A stretch of DNA of 64,000 bases, taken from positions 310,001 through 374,000 of the forward strand of contig NZ_CANKYM010000004.1 of assembly GCF_947488185.1 (NCBI RefSeq). Direction: 5' to 3'. Position numbers and translations under genes: made by a program. Under the pieces are notes generated by a model. The model did not search any database, was not told where the DNA came from, and was given only the letters and a program-made list of their open reading frames with translations. Below are positions 34,979 to 42,185 of the stretch, one piece after another; position 1 is the stretch's first letter; each line of letters opens with the position of its first letter. The stretch comes from an uncultured Roseobacter sp. Its GTDB lineage: Bacteria > Pseudomonadota > Alphaproteobacteria > Rhodobacterales > Rhodobacteraceae.

Positions 34979-35438
34979 TCAATCAGAGCTCAAGTGGATA
35001 TTTGAACGGCAACTGTATTGGATAGGTACGGCCGACGCTAAACTTGCTGTGCTAGCGACTATACCCTTGGCGATGCTTGGGATATCTCTGTTCGATGTTG
35101 CTGGCCGCTTGCAAGAAATTGACTGGTGGGACTTGCCGCTACTAGCATCTACAGTATGCCTTTGTACTTGTCTCTACTATTGCAAGGCTGCGCTTACGCC
35201 TCGTTTGACCGGACCAAAGCACTCTATGATTTTTTTTGGATCAATTTCAAAGTTGTCCAGCGAGGACTTTCGGAATTCGATTATCGAATTGTCTTCTGAG
35301 GACTTTGCCGGTGATCTGATCAGTCAAATTCATCGAAACAGTGAAATTGCCAACGTCAAACATACTAGTATCAATAGGGCGATTGTTTGGCTCACGTTTT
35401 CGGTACCAGTCTGGCTGCTATCAATTGCACTGGCCTAG
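34971..35438 (+). CDS. Pycsar-type membrane effector (PycTM-like)
   Basis: 155 residues from ATG 34971, overlapping the lepA stop by 8 nt. It opens with a short cytosolic helix and the family-like segment [22 protein letters not shown] (conserved A-D-x-K before the first membrane helix, residues 21-24), a second helix near 55-72 ([14 protein letters not shown]), a soluble part with [13 protein letters not shown] and [16 protein letters not shown], and a third C-terminal helix. This matches PycTM/Pycsar effectors, which are activated by cUMP or cCMP made by their cyclase on phage infection and disrupt the inner membrane. The cyclase is encoded right behind it. Codon use is AT-richer than lepA, a sign of transfer. 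Confidence 0.75.
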   Translation: MDDQSELKWIFERQLYWIGTADAKLAVLATIPLAMLGISLFDVAGRLQEIDWWDLPLLASTVCLCTCLYYCKAALTPRLTGPKHSMIFFGSISKLSSEDFRNSIIELSSEDFAGDLISQIHRNSEIANVKHTSINRAIVWLTFSVPVWLLSIALA

Positions 35439-36139
35439 TCATTGCGCTTAAGGAAGATATAACAAATAGAGTATCACAAATCATCCAAGACAAATGGGAT
35501 TTTGTGGATGCGCAAGTAGTACCTGAGACAAAAAATATTGGAGAAAGAAATTACGGGAAACGCCTCAAGGCAACAGTTCTCTACGCAGATATAGACTCAT
35601 CAACAGGGCTAGTAGAGAATTACAATGATTGGTTTGCAGCGGAGGTCTATAAATCCTTTCTCTATACTGCCGCGCGACTTATTAGGTATCACGGCGGCGA
35701 GATAAGGTCCTACGATGGAGATCGCGTTATGGGCTTGTTCATTGCCGAAACTCCCAACACCAACGCAGTAAAAGCAGCTATGAAGTTAAAATGGGCGATT
35801 GCAAATATAATTAACCCAAAACTCAAAGAGCGTTATCCTGAAACTGGTTACATGTTGAAGCATACTGTTGGAATTGATTGTTCAAATATGCTGGCCGTTC
35901 GTGCTGGCATTCGTGGTAGTAACGACCTCAGTTGGATTGGAACTGCTGCAAACGTAGCTGCGAAACTTAACTCCCTTCCGAGTGACTATCCAACTTGGAT
36001 TACCCATCGAGTTTACGATGTTCTTGCCAAAGAGGCTAAGTTTAACTTCAATGACGGGAGGCCGATGTGGGAAAAACGCCGCTGGAAAGCCATGGATGAC
36101 ATGACCATATATCGTTCTAACTGGGGATGGGTGGTATAA
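35387..36139 (+). CDS. Pycsar-type pyrimidine nucleotide cyclase (PycC-like)
   Basis: Class III-type nucleotide cyclase, 250 residues with the TTG start used here. Metal-binding Asp residues are seen in VLYADIDSSTG (D68, D70) and SYDGDRVMGLF (D110, D112), with a late WIGTAANVAAKL in which N-x3-K replaces the N-x3-R of most adenylate cyclases. This overall pattern, with a small size and a PycTM partner, points to a Pycsar uridylate or cytidylate cyclase. There is no ATG or GTG near the expected N-terminus (about LKEDITNRV): TTG 35387 overlaps the effector by 52 nt, and a coupled or non-standard start further down is possible. AT-rich like its partner; no domain for phage sensing is added. Confidence 0.75.
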   Translation: MAHVFGTSLAAINCTGLVIALKEDITNRVSQIIQDKWDFVDAQVVPETKNIGERNYGKRLKATVLYADIDSSTGLVENYNDWFAAEVYKSFLYTAARLIRYHGGEIRSYDGDRVMGLFIAETPNTNAVKAAMKLKWAIANIINPKLKERYPETGYMLKHTVGIDCSNMLAVRAGIRGSNDLSWIGTAANVAAKLNSLPSDYPTWITHRVYDVLAKEAKFNFNDGRPMWEKRRWKAMDDMTIYRSNWGWVV

Positions 36140-36197
36140 CCCAATTTAGACGTGAAGAGCTTGGCAGTATTTGACAAAGCTAAATATGATGCCAAAT

Positions 36198-36276
36198 GCA
36201 AATCCTCTGGATTTGCAGCGCCCGAACCGCCCCCACGGGGCGGGCGCTTTGCTTCCCACCCCTCGGTCCGGGCGCC
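36198..36276 (+). repeat. hairpin-plus-GC-block repeat, copy 2
   Basis: Hairpin GCAAATCC-3 nt-GGATTTGC (8-bp stem, 36198-36216), then AGCGCCCGAACCGCCCCC, CACGGGGCGGGCGCTTTGC and TTCCCACCCCTCGGTCCG. It begins 59 nt after the cyclase stop and is in the same orientation relative to the gene as copy 1 is to its gene. Stem sequence is unrelated to copies 1 and 3; the block is nearly identical to copy 1. Confidence 0.8.
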
Positions 36277-36343
36277 GGGTGGTAAAATCTTGCCGCACGC
36301 TTCAAAAGCGCCTCTCTCCCGGGGCTCCGCCCGTTCGGCCCTG

Positions 36344-36422
36344 AACTGTCCACTGGACAGTTTCCAAGACGGGCCTCACCCACCACCACGGGGCGGGCGC
36401 TTCGCTTCCACTACTCGGTTCG
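36344..36422 (+). repeat. hairpin-plus-GC-block repeat, copy 3
   Basis: Hairpin AACTGTCC-3 nt-GGACAGTT (8-bp stem, 36344-36362), then after a diverged stretch CACGGGGCGGGCGCTTCGC and TTCCAC-ACTCGGTTCG. Same orientation as copy 2, 68 nt downstream of it. The first part of the block (GCGCCCGAACCGCC) is not kept; the second part is. Confidence 0.75.
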
Positions 36423-36597
36423 GTCGCGGTGCCATTCCGCGAATCCATCGCGTGATTTCTGTCTTGAATCGTGTCTGAACGCACATCTCGACGCGCTAGT
36501 TCTACCTCATGAGCCCTTCGCAAAGCGCCCAAAAAAGCAGCGGATTGAAAAAATCTCTTCCTTCTGGAAGCCTGCCGAAACAAACGGAAATTCCAGA

Positions 36598-36652
36598 TTA
36601 TCCCCAAGTTACCCACAGTTGAAACCGTAACAAATTCAACACCTTATCCACA
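36598..36652 (+). promoter_or_regulatory. cluster of DnaA-box-like sequences
   Basis: TTATCCCCA (36598-36606), TTACCCACA (36609-36617) and TTATCCACA (36644-36652), all in the same direction; the last is the exact consensus DnaA box and the other two differ by one base. They lie in a short AT-rich stretch flanked by GC-rich non-coding DNA. This could be a DnaA-binding or titration site, or part of an origin; I see no second AT-rich unwinding region or dnaA/parAB nearby. Confidence 0.45.
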
Positions 36653-37054
36653 ACAAATTTCGATAATACGTCATTTTTCTGTTGCGCGACTCACCCCGGA
36701 AGACGCAATCTGTAGTTACCGCAGCGGAGTTCACTGAACGAAACTGAGGTCGCAAAGGCCCCTCGGGGTGGTGGCGAGACGGGATAGGCCTTCGGGTCAG
36801 GTTCGCATCGCAAACCCCACGAGGAAGCAGGTCGGATCGCGTGGAGGCGAAAGCCTCGTGGCGAAAGGGCAGCGGAGGCCGGGCACGGAGAGGTCGGAGA
36901 GGCTCGCAAGGGTCGCATCGGCAAGGATGTGTCAGGCAGGGATGATGCGGGGGATGATCGGTCTTCGGACGGGTCGTCTCGGCGGAGGGTGGTAACGCTC
37001 TCAACGCAAGCTGGGCCTGCTGTCGCCCTCTGGGGGGATATAGAGGTTCAAGAA
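36653..37054. other. GC-rich intergenic region without a supported gene
   Basis: About 400 bases. Frames that are open here, on either strand, give low-complexity Arg/Pro/Ala text and lack ribosome sites. The stretch is rich in short internal repeats (CGCATCG, GGCGAAA) and could encode a structured RNA; I checked it against remembered RNase P, SRP and tmRNA signatures and found no convincing match. Confidence 0.4.
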
Positions 37055-37108
37055 GGCGTCAGGATGTGCTTCGGCACGGAACGGACCTCGGTTCGATCCC
37101 CTGACGCC
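37055..37108 (+). ncRNA. possible structured RNA with a three-way junction
   Basis: A 9-bp closing stem GGCGTCAGG / CCTGACGCC encloses two hairpins: GTGC-TTCG-GCAC, a classic stable tetraloop, and a second with GGA/TCC. It lies 112 nt upstream of the DksA-like gene. It is not a tRNA: the T-arm-like GGTTCGATCC has no pairing partner. It may be a leader element or a processed small RNA. Confidence 0.35.
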
Positions 37109-37220
37109 TTTCGCTATTGCGGCAAGGCTTTTCCCCGCGTTTCCTCCAAGAATTGACCCATATCAAGGCATCCGGGCGGTGCCCGTGCGATCACCCTGTC
37201 CGAATGGAAGGAGTGATGCG

Positions 37221-37544
37221 ATGGATGATGCACAAGCCAAGCAGACCCTGCTAGCCCGCCGGGCGGAGTTGGTCGGGCATCTGACGGAGATGGAGCACCA
37301 GCTCGACGAGACGCCGACGAAGGATCTGGAGGATTTTTCGACGGAGCGGCAGGGCGATGAGGTGCTCGAAGCGCTGGGACAGGCGGAGTTGAACGAGTTG
37401 CGCCGTATCGATGCAGCGCTGGCACGCGTCGCAGCGGGTTCTTACGGCATCTGCCTGGAGTGCAGCGACGATATCTCTGATGCGCGTCTCGCCATCCTCC
37501 CCGATACACCGCTGTGCAAGACCTGCGCAGCCAAGGCAGCCTAG
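37221..37544 (+). CDS. DksA/TraR-family zinc-finger protein
   Basis: 108 residues from ATG 37221 (AAGGAGTG upstream). A long helical hairpin (residues about 5-75) is followed by a C4 zinc finger CLEC...CKTC. DksA-type proteins bind in the RNA polymerase secondary channel and modulate transcription with ppGpp; the short size puts this with the alphaproteobacterial DksA paralogues. The acidic residues at the helix tip appear as GDEVLEALGQAEL. It is followed 11 nt later by a small membrane protein gene. Confidence 0.85.
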   Translation: MDDAQAKQTLLARRAELVGHLTEMEHQLDETPTKDLEDFSTERQGDEVLEALGQAELNELRRIDAALARVAAGSYGICLECSDDISDARLAILPDTPLCKTCAAKAA

Positions 37545-37555
37545 GAGGGTTTCCC

Positions 37556-37735
37556 ATGCTACGTTTGACCGCAATTCTTTACTGTTTCGTCGCCGCGACC
37601 ATGGCTGGCATCGGGGTGATCACCGTGCTGAGCATGGGGTATACGGCTGTGATGCCTATCCTGATCGCTGCTGGAACGGGCGCGGTGCTGGCGCTGCCCG
37701 TCTCCTGGATGATCGCGGCGCGTATCTCCGCCTGA
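37556..37735 (+). CDS. small two-helix membrane protein
   Basis: 59 residues starting with ATG 37556 (AGGAGGGT upstream). Two hydrophobic segments (about 6-25 and 31-52) with a short polar turn, no other motif. It is probably cotranscribed with the DksA-like gene. Similar short membrane proteins are common in Rhodobacteraceae and have no assigned function. Confidence 0.65.
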   Translation: MLRLTAILYCFVAATMAGIGVITVLSMGYTAVMPILIAAGTGAVLALPVSWMIAARISA

Positions 37736-37741
37736 CCCGGA

Positions 37742-37858
37742 TCAGATGGCGTCGTCGAGCGCCTGACCGGCGTTGGTCACGTCGCGGCCTATGCCTTTGG
37801 TGGTTTCACAGGCCGTCAAGGCGAGAATGGCGGCAAGGGCAAAGGCGAGTCTGATCAT
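37742..37858 (-). CDS. entericidin-like lipoprotein, copy 1
   Basis: 38 residues, encoded on the minus strand and too short for standard gene calling. MIRLAFALAAILALTAC is a lipoprotein signal with lipobox (LTAC), followed by ETTKGIGRDVTNAGQALDD, the pattern of EcnA/EcnB entericidins. In E. coli EcnA is an antidote and EcnB a toxic lipoprotein, but in many bacteria these are just small abundant lipoproteins. A close paralogue lies 119 nt upstream; a strong terminator separates the two. Confidence 0.75.
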   Translation of the reverse strand: MIRLAFALAAILALTACETTKGIGRDVTNAGQALDDAI

Positions 37859-37923
37859 TGTAACGGTCCTTCATCTGGATGTTGTCCCGTTTAGATATAC
37901 CGATTTGCGCGACCAGTTCACGC

Positions 37924-37952
37924 AAAAAAAAGAGGTGGCGCAAGGCCACCTC
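37924..37952 (-). terminator. rho-independent terminator
   Basis: On the minus strand: perfect 8-bp GC-rich stem GAGGTGGC / GCCACCTC with a 5-nt loop, followed by eight T. It lies 26 nt after the stop of entericidin copy 2 and ahead of copy 1, so copy 1 must have its own promoter or depend on read-through. Confidence 0.9.
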
Positions 37953-37977
37953 GGAATTCTTGTCTGATTGGCTTGGC

Positions 37978-38097
37978 TTAGGTCGCCGCATCCTGAATTG
38001 CCTCACCGGCGTCTTCTACGTCGCGGCCTACGCCCTTTGTGGTCTCGCAAGCGGCCAGGGCTGTCAAAACGGTGATTGCAGCAATAATTCTTAGCAT
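37978..38097 (-). CDS. entericidin-like lipoprotein, copy 2
   Basis: 39 residues from ATG 38097 (AAGGAT upstream); the longer frame to 38199 is not needed. MLRIIAAITVLTALAAC is a lipoprotein signal peptide with lipobox, then ETTKGVGRDVEDAGEAIQD. Close paralogue of copy 1 (same CETTKGxGRDV core). It ends in the strong terminator at 37924-37952. Confidence 0.78.
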   Translation of the reverse strand: MLRIIAAITVLTALAACETTKGVGRDVEDAGEAIQDAAT

Positions 38098-38161
38098 GGT
38101 GTATCCTTCCTTTGTTCTGGGAAAGAACGCGCCATTCCGTGGTATGGTTCCGAAAGATTTG

Positions 38162-38641
38162 TCAGGCCGCGCGGTAAAAGAGATAGCGGTCCGGATCAAT
38201 GGTGTCCGGTCCGGTAATCTGGTCGAACCCGGTGAGCGGTTGTTGGCTGACGATCAGCCCGCCGGGCACCATTAATGGCGCGATGAACGGCGACAGGCGC
38301 GCGCCTTCCTCTACGTCTTTTTCCTTGACCCCATGACCAAAATCGTAGTGGGCAAGGGCGATCCTGGTGGTCGCGTCGGCGAGACGGGTCAACGCGTCTT
38401 CTGCTTCGCCCATCACAAAGCAATCTGCGGGCGGAATGCAGGACGGGTGAGGTTGCAAAACCCGGTCGATCACCCAAATCCGGCGGTCCGGCAGGCGTTC
38501 GCGCAGGTGATCATAGGTGCGCCCGTTCCCAAGACCCAATTCGAGCACATCCCCGTCAACTTGGGCAATCTGGGACGCGGCCCAATCGAGCCCGTCGATC
38601 TGCGCAGAAAGTCTGCGGCGCATGGATTCCAGACGGCTCAT
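38162..38641 (-). CDS. class I SAM-dependent methyltransferase-like protein
   Basis: 159 residues. A SAM-binding motif I, DVLELGLGNGRTYDHLRERLPDRRIWVIDR, is clear. Late segments include SPFIAPLMVPGGLIVSQQP. It is the last gene of the glycan operon and its ATG overlaps the stop of the deacetylase-like gene (ATGA). A paralogue with the same ELGLGNGRTY motif is encoded at 57719-58204. Substrate unknown; the operon suggests a glycan or its precursor. Confidence 0.75.
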   Translation of the reverse strand: MSRLESMRRRLSAQIDGLDWAASQIAQVDGDVLELGLGNGRTYDHLRERLPDRRIWVIDRVLQPHPSCIPPADCFVMGEAEDALTRLADATTRIALAHYDFGHGVKEKDVEEGARLSPFIAPLMVPGGLIVSQQPLTGFDQITGPDTIDPDRYLFYRAA

Positions 38642-39399
38642 GGCGCCTCCTTCAGGGATTGGGTCAAGGGTGTGCTTACCGCGCCGCCCGCCAGCAATTC
38701 GCTGAGAAAGGCCCGGGAAAAGGACCAGATGTCCGGCGTGTGGACAAGGTGATGGGTGAGGTATCCGAGGGGTTCTGTCGCATCTTCTGCGCCTTGCCGT
38801 CGGGCCTCAAGGTGCTGAACAGTTTGGGCAATGATGTTGTCAGGGCTGACCAGATCGCGGGTGCCGCGCCAGTTAATCGGATCAATGTGAGTGTTGACCT
38901 GAAGCAGCCCCGGAACCGGGTATTGTTTCACGCGCGGCGTGAAGGTGGAAACCGCCTTGTAAGCGGACTGCACAAGCAGCGGCAATACATCGGGATGCAG
39001 CCGGTTCCACGGTGCAACAAGGGCAGGCACAAGGCGCTCGCCAAAGAGTGCCCTCAGGCGGGACAGCCCGTGCGTCAGTTGTTTGGAGGTATCCGCATGA
39101 ACCTGCCCAAACTCGGCTTTCTTCTGGCCTTCTGGTGCGCGGTTCTCATGGGCCCAACCATGCACAGTGGCTACCAGAAGAGGCTGTTGGGTTACGCAGT
39201 CCGCTAAGGCTTGTTGCGCGAAGGCCGGGATGATGGCCAGATGGGCTGGCATGTCGAGGTCCGTTGCCAGCTGAGACAGCTCATCAAGCGCAGGTGTGGT
39301 GTCGACGGCGTCATCGTCCCGCCACCAGATGGGCAGGACCCTGTTCTCGGCGCGCCACAGCGCCAGTTCCGCGCGCAGGGGGGACCAGTCAACCTGCAT
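38638..39399 (-). CDS. polysaccharide deacetylase-like protein
   Basis: 253 residues from ATG 39399. The N-terminus LPIWWRDDDAVDTTPALDELSQLATDLDMPAHLAIIP and the following VATVHGWAHEN (His-x-x-x-His spacing) resemble the metal-binding motifs of NodB-type deacetylases, with the Asp pair and His-x3-His expected for zinc. The NodB catalytic motifs are otherwise weak, so activity is not certain. It overlaps the upstream glycosyltransferase by 11 nt. Confidence 0.7.
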   Translation of the reverse strand: MQVDWSPLRAELALWRAENRVLPIWWRDDDAVDTTPALDELSQLATDLDMPAHLAIIPAFAQQALADCVTQQPLLVATVHGWAHENRAPEGQKKAEFGQVHADTSKQLTHGLSRLRALFGERLVPALVAPWNRLHPDVLPLLVQSAYKAVSTFTPRVKQYPVPGLLQVNTHIDPINWRGTRDLVSPDNIIAQTVQHLEARRQGAEDATEPLGYLTHHLVHTPDIWSFSRAFLSELLAGGAVSTPLTQSLKEAP

Positions 39400-40534
39400 G
39401 GTGTTTGTTCGCCAGTTTTTGCACGATGCGTACCGTATTGTGCGCACCGTCAAAGCCCGTGGCACGCGCCGCGCGGCGTGGCGCATTGATCGCCTGTTGC
39501 ACGCGGTCCAAAAGCATCTGACCGTTGAGCGCAGCGCTGGTCAGCACCTCTATGCCTGGCAGGCGTTCAAGAGCCACGGCGCGCAGGCTCTGTTCGGTCT
39601 CGTCACCGGCATCGAAGGGCACCAGTACGGCGGGCGTTTGCGTTTGCAGCAGGTCCAGCGCGGTGTTGTATCCGGCCATGGAAACGGAGGCTGCGGCGTG
39701 GTGCAGCATCTGACGGAAATCCGGGCGGGCCGGTTCGACGATGGTGTTTGGCGGCGCATTCGGGCGGAGCGTGGCAATCCGGTCCGCTGCTTTGTTGCCG
39801 CCGACCAGCAATCGCCAGCGTCGGTCCGGATCGTGCCGTGCCGCTTGCAGTGCTGCGTCAAAGACATTGGTTCCCACGTTACCGCCACCGGCGCTGACCA
39901 GGACTTCGCCTGTGCCTGCTCCATCCGGGTGCGGTGGCGCGAGCGGGGGGGCGACAAATCCTGTGTAGTGAAGATACGGGGCCAGCGTTTTTGTGACAGG
40001 CCAACTGATGTCCAGCGGGGTCACATCGGCATCGGAATGCACCAGAACTGCATCGTAAAACCGGCTGATGGTATCCTCGGTCATTGCGGCCTTGGCCGGT
40101 TTGGAGGGCGGCGCAAGGATATCCCGCACGGAGGCACAGATCATCGGCCGCTGCGGTAGTGAAATAGCTGTCTCCACAGCTCCCAGAAACTCCGTGCGCA
40201 ACACACGCCTGCCAAAGGGGAAAAGCTCTGTGATCACCACATCCGGTGCAATAGATTGTAGGGTGTCGCGCAGGTGCGTTGCGCGCCTCTGCATCAGATC
40301 TTCGCTGGCTTCACCCCCATCGGCATCAAGCAATCTGGTGAAATTTACGCCATCAGACCGCAAGGGGGGCAGTTGCACGAGCCGGATGCCGGCACTATCA
40401 AGTTGCTGCGCTGGCATGCCGCCTGACAGGACGGTCGCCTCATGCCCCGCCGTCGAAAACGCGCGCGCGAGCGTCAGTGCCCGCGCCAAATGTCCGGTGC
40501 CGAGCAGATGCGTCACGAGGATCACAACCTTCAT
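39389..40534 (-). CDS. MurG-like glycosyltransferase
   Basis: 381 residues of the GT-B fold: THLLGTGHLARALTLARAFSTAGHEATVLSGG is the N-terminal donor/acceptor loop with the GxGH motif, and GGGNVGTNVFDAALQAA plus SMAGYNTALDLLQTQTPAVLVPF are the C-terminal nucleotide-sugar-binding region typical of MurG/GT28-like enzymes. Its ATG overlaps the stop of the phosphatase gene. It is part of the seven-gene glycan operon; a paralogue (43426-44658) opens the same operon. Confidence 0.8.
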   Translation of the reverse strand: MKVVILVTHLLGTGHLARALTLARAFSTAGHEATVLSGGMPAQQLDSAGIRLVQLPPLRSDGVNFTRLLDADGGEASEDLMQRRATHLRDTLQSIAPDVVITELFPFGRRVLRTEFLGAVETAISLPQRPMICASVRDILAPPSKPAKAAMTEDTISRFYDAVLVHSDADVTPLDISWPVTKTLAPYLHYTGFVAPPLAPPHPDGAGTGEVLVSAGGGNVGTNVFDAALQAARHDPDRRWRLLVGGNKAADRIATLRPNAPPNTIVEPARPDFRQMLHHAAASVSMAGYNTALDLLQTQTPAVLVPFDAGDETEQSLRAVALERLPGIEVLTSAALNGQMLLDRVQQAINAPRRAARATGFDGAHNTVRIVQKLANKHHAG

Positions 40535-41115
40535 GTCTGGCGTGCCTCCAGCCTGACAGGGGTAGGTTCCGCGTGCCAGTCTCCGCCCTCAATTGTGAGG
40601 ATGTAGAGCCGGTTGCGCTTAATCTGGAACGGAGCGGGACCGTCGAAATCCCATCCCGTCGCCTGCGCCATGAGCACGCGCATGATGCCGATGTGGCAAA
40701 CGGCGAGACTGTCTCGTTGCAACCCGTCGATCCATGGTCGCAGGCGCGCACGCAAATCCGCAGGGCTCTCTCCGCCCGGCGGGCGGTACGCCCAGCCCCA
40801 GTCCTCGATATCGCGGTATCCGCTGTCCGGGTCCGCACGCAGATCAATACCTTTCAGACCTTCCCAGTCGCCCCAGTCCATTTCCGTCAGTGCCGGGTCT
40901 GTTCGGGGCGCTTTGCCAGCAAGCAATTCGGCTGTGTGCCGCGCGCGGATCAGTGGGCTGGACCAGAGGTCGGCCGACAGCCACGGGGCGGGAAGGGTCA
41001 GGACAGCCAGGTCTGCCTCGGCCTCCGCATCAAGTGTGATATCCGTGCGGCCCTGAATACGCCCGGCGCGGTTCCACGATGTGCGCCCGTGGCGCAAGAG
41101 AGCCAGTTGGATCAT
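40531..41115 (-). CDS. histidine phosphatase family protein
   Basis: 194 residues from ATG 41115 (MIQLALLRHG); an alternative start nine codons upstream adds only MRRDCGGGG. The phosphohistidine motif LLRHGRTSWN is at residues 6-15, with later SSPLIRARHTAELL and VCHIGIMRVLM (second active-site His). This branch-2-like phosphatase could remove phosphate from a sugar or nucleotide-sugar intermediate of the glycan pathway. It is linked by 4-nt overlaps on both sides. Confidence 0.85.
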   Translation of the reverse strand: MIQLALLRHGRTSWNRAGRIQGRTDITLDAEAEADLAVLTLPAPWLSADLWSSPLIRARHTAELLAGKAPRTDPALTEMDWGDWEGLKGIDLRADPDSGYRDIEDWGWAYRPPGGESPADLRARLRPWIDGLQRDSLAVCHIGIMRVLMAQATGWDFDGPAPFQIKRNRLYILTIEGGDWHAEPTPVRLEARQT

Positions 41116-42185
41116 GCCACCGCCTCCGCAATCGCGTCGCATAGGGTACGGCTGGCCGTTGGCAGCAAGTGATGTTCGCCTGTGTAGTCCCTAGCGCGAT
41201 CGCCAGCAGTGAGGCGCGCGCATTCATCGCTCAGCAGCGCGTCGATTTTCGTGGCGAGCGCTTCGGGACCGTCTTCGGGGGCGGGGTAGCTGTCCGGTGC
41301 AAGCACATCACAGACGCCCGGGCGACGCTGCGCCACGACGGGTAAGCCGGCGGCCTGCGCTTCCAGAAAGGTCATGCCGAAGGCTTCGTTCACGCCGGGC
41401 CAGAACAGCAGGCTTGAGGAGGCATAAACGTCCTGCAACGATGCCTGATCTAGTGACCCACGCAACTCGACCCGCGCCCCAAAGGGGTGCATCATTGAGG
41501 CAACCGCATCGAGCGCTGGCCCGTCCCCGGCGACAACAAGTTTCCAGTCTGGTGTTTTCAGCACATGCAGCGCGTCTGCAATCAGTTGGTAGGACGCGAA
41601 CTTGTCCCCGTGGCGCAGCATCCCAACACTTAGCATCGAACCGTTTCGCGGGCCCAGTGGCGGCAATTCGGTTCGGGCCAGAAAAGGACGCAGATGGATG
41701 ATCTTCTGCTTCTGGGGCGCATAGGCCAGCAAGGATTCCCCATCGCGGTGGGTCAGGTGGAAAATGGCGTGCGCCGCGTCGCTCGCAGCCTCTGCCGCCT
41801 GCGCGAAGGCTGCCCATGGACCCTTCAGCCTCTTTCGCGCGCGCGTGGCCTCGATCTGGAAATAAGGAATATTCAAGGCTGCCGCGACGGTGGGGCCCAG
41901 CAAATCGGGAACCTTGTAATAGCTGTGGTAGGTGACCCAGATGCGCCAGTTGGCATACCTTCCTTGCGTGATCAGGCGGGCGATTTCCACCTCTGCCTGT
42001 GCAAAAAGCCGCGCCTGAACATCCGTGTCTCCGGCCTTGTCGCGGGTCTGCAGGGTCGAAACCAGTTCCCAGGAGAGCCCCCCGTGATCCAGTGCCATGA
42101 GAAGCGCGCGCGCCATGGTCCTGTCCCCAGAGGGCACCGGATGAAACGGCGGCTTCATCGGAGCATAGAAGGCGACCGTGCTCAT
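41112..42185 (-). CDS. family 4 glycosyltransferase
   Basis: 357 residues. GT-B fold: APMKPPFHPVPSGDRTMARAL is the acceptor-side loop, and VVAGDGPALDAV, ASSLLFWPGVNEAFGMTFLEAQAAGLPVVAQ and PGVCDVL are the GT4 C-terminal donor-binding motifs, with the conserved E-x7-E (EAFGMTFLE). Likely cytosolic and membrane-associated. It overlaps both neighbours by 4 nt. Confidence 0.85.
   Translation of the reverse strand: MSTVAFYAPMKPPFHPVPSGDRTMARALLMALDHGGLSWELVSTLQTRDKAGDTDVQARLFAQAEVEIARLITQGRYANWRIWVTYHSYYKVPDLLGPTVAAALNIPYFQIEATRARKRLKGPWAAFAQAAEAASDAAHAIFHLTHRDGESLLAYAPQKQKIIHLRPFLARTELPPLGPRNGSMLSVGMLRHGDKFASYQLIADALHVLKTPDWKLVVAGDGPALDAVASMMHPFGARVELRGSLDQASLQDVYASSSLLFWPGVNEAFGMTFLEAQAAGLPVVAQRRPGVCDVLAPDSYPAPEDGPEALATKIDALLSDECARLTAGDRARDYTGEHHLLPTASRTLCDAIAEAVA

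Noticed and set aside
36152..36478. 108-codon plus-strand frame through the repeats
   Set aside because: It runs through two hairpin repeats; such text reflects the repeat and not a protein.
36598..36652. Calling this the chromosomal origin
   Set aside because: Three boxes are not enough; no dnaA, parAB, hemE, gid or rho genes are near and skew cannot be computed from the window. Kept only as a DnaA-box cluster.
36700..37010. RNase P RNA, SRP RNA or permuted tmRNA in the GC-rich stretch
   Set aside because: Short look-alike words (CAAACCCCAC, GAAGCAGG) exist, but the core GAGGAAAGTCCGGGC of RNase P and the tmRNA tag frame are absent.
37055..37108. A tRNA suggested by GGTTCGATCC and a 5'/3' complementary stem
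   Set aside because: T-stem cannot pair, no anticodon arm, and only 54 nt.
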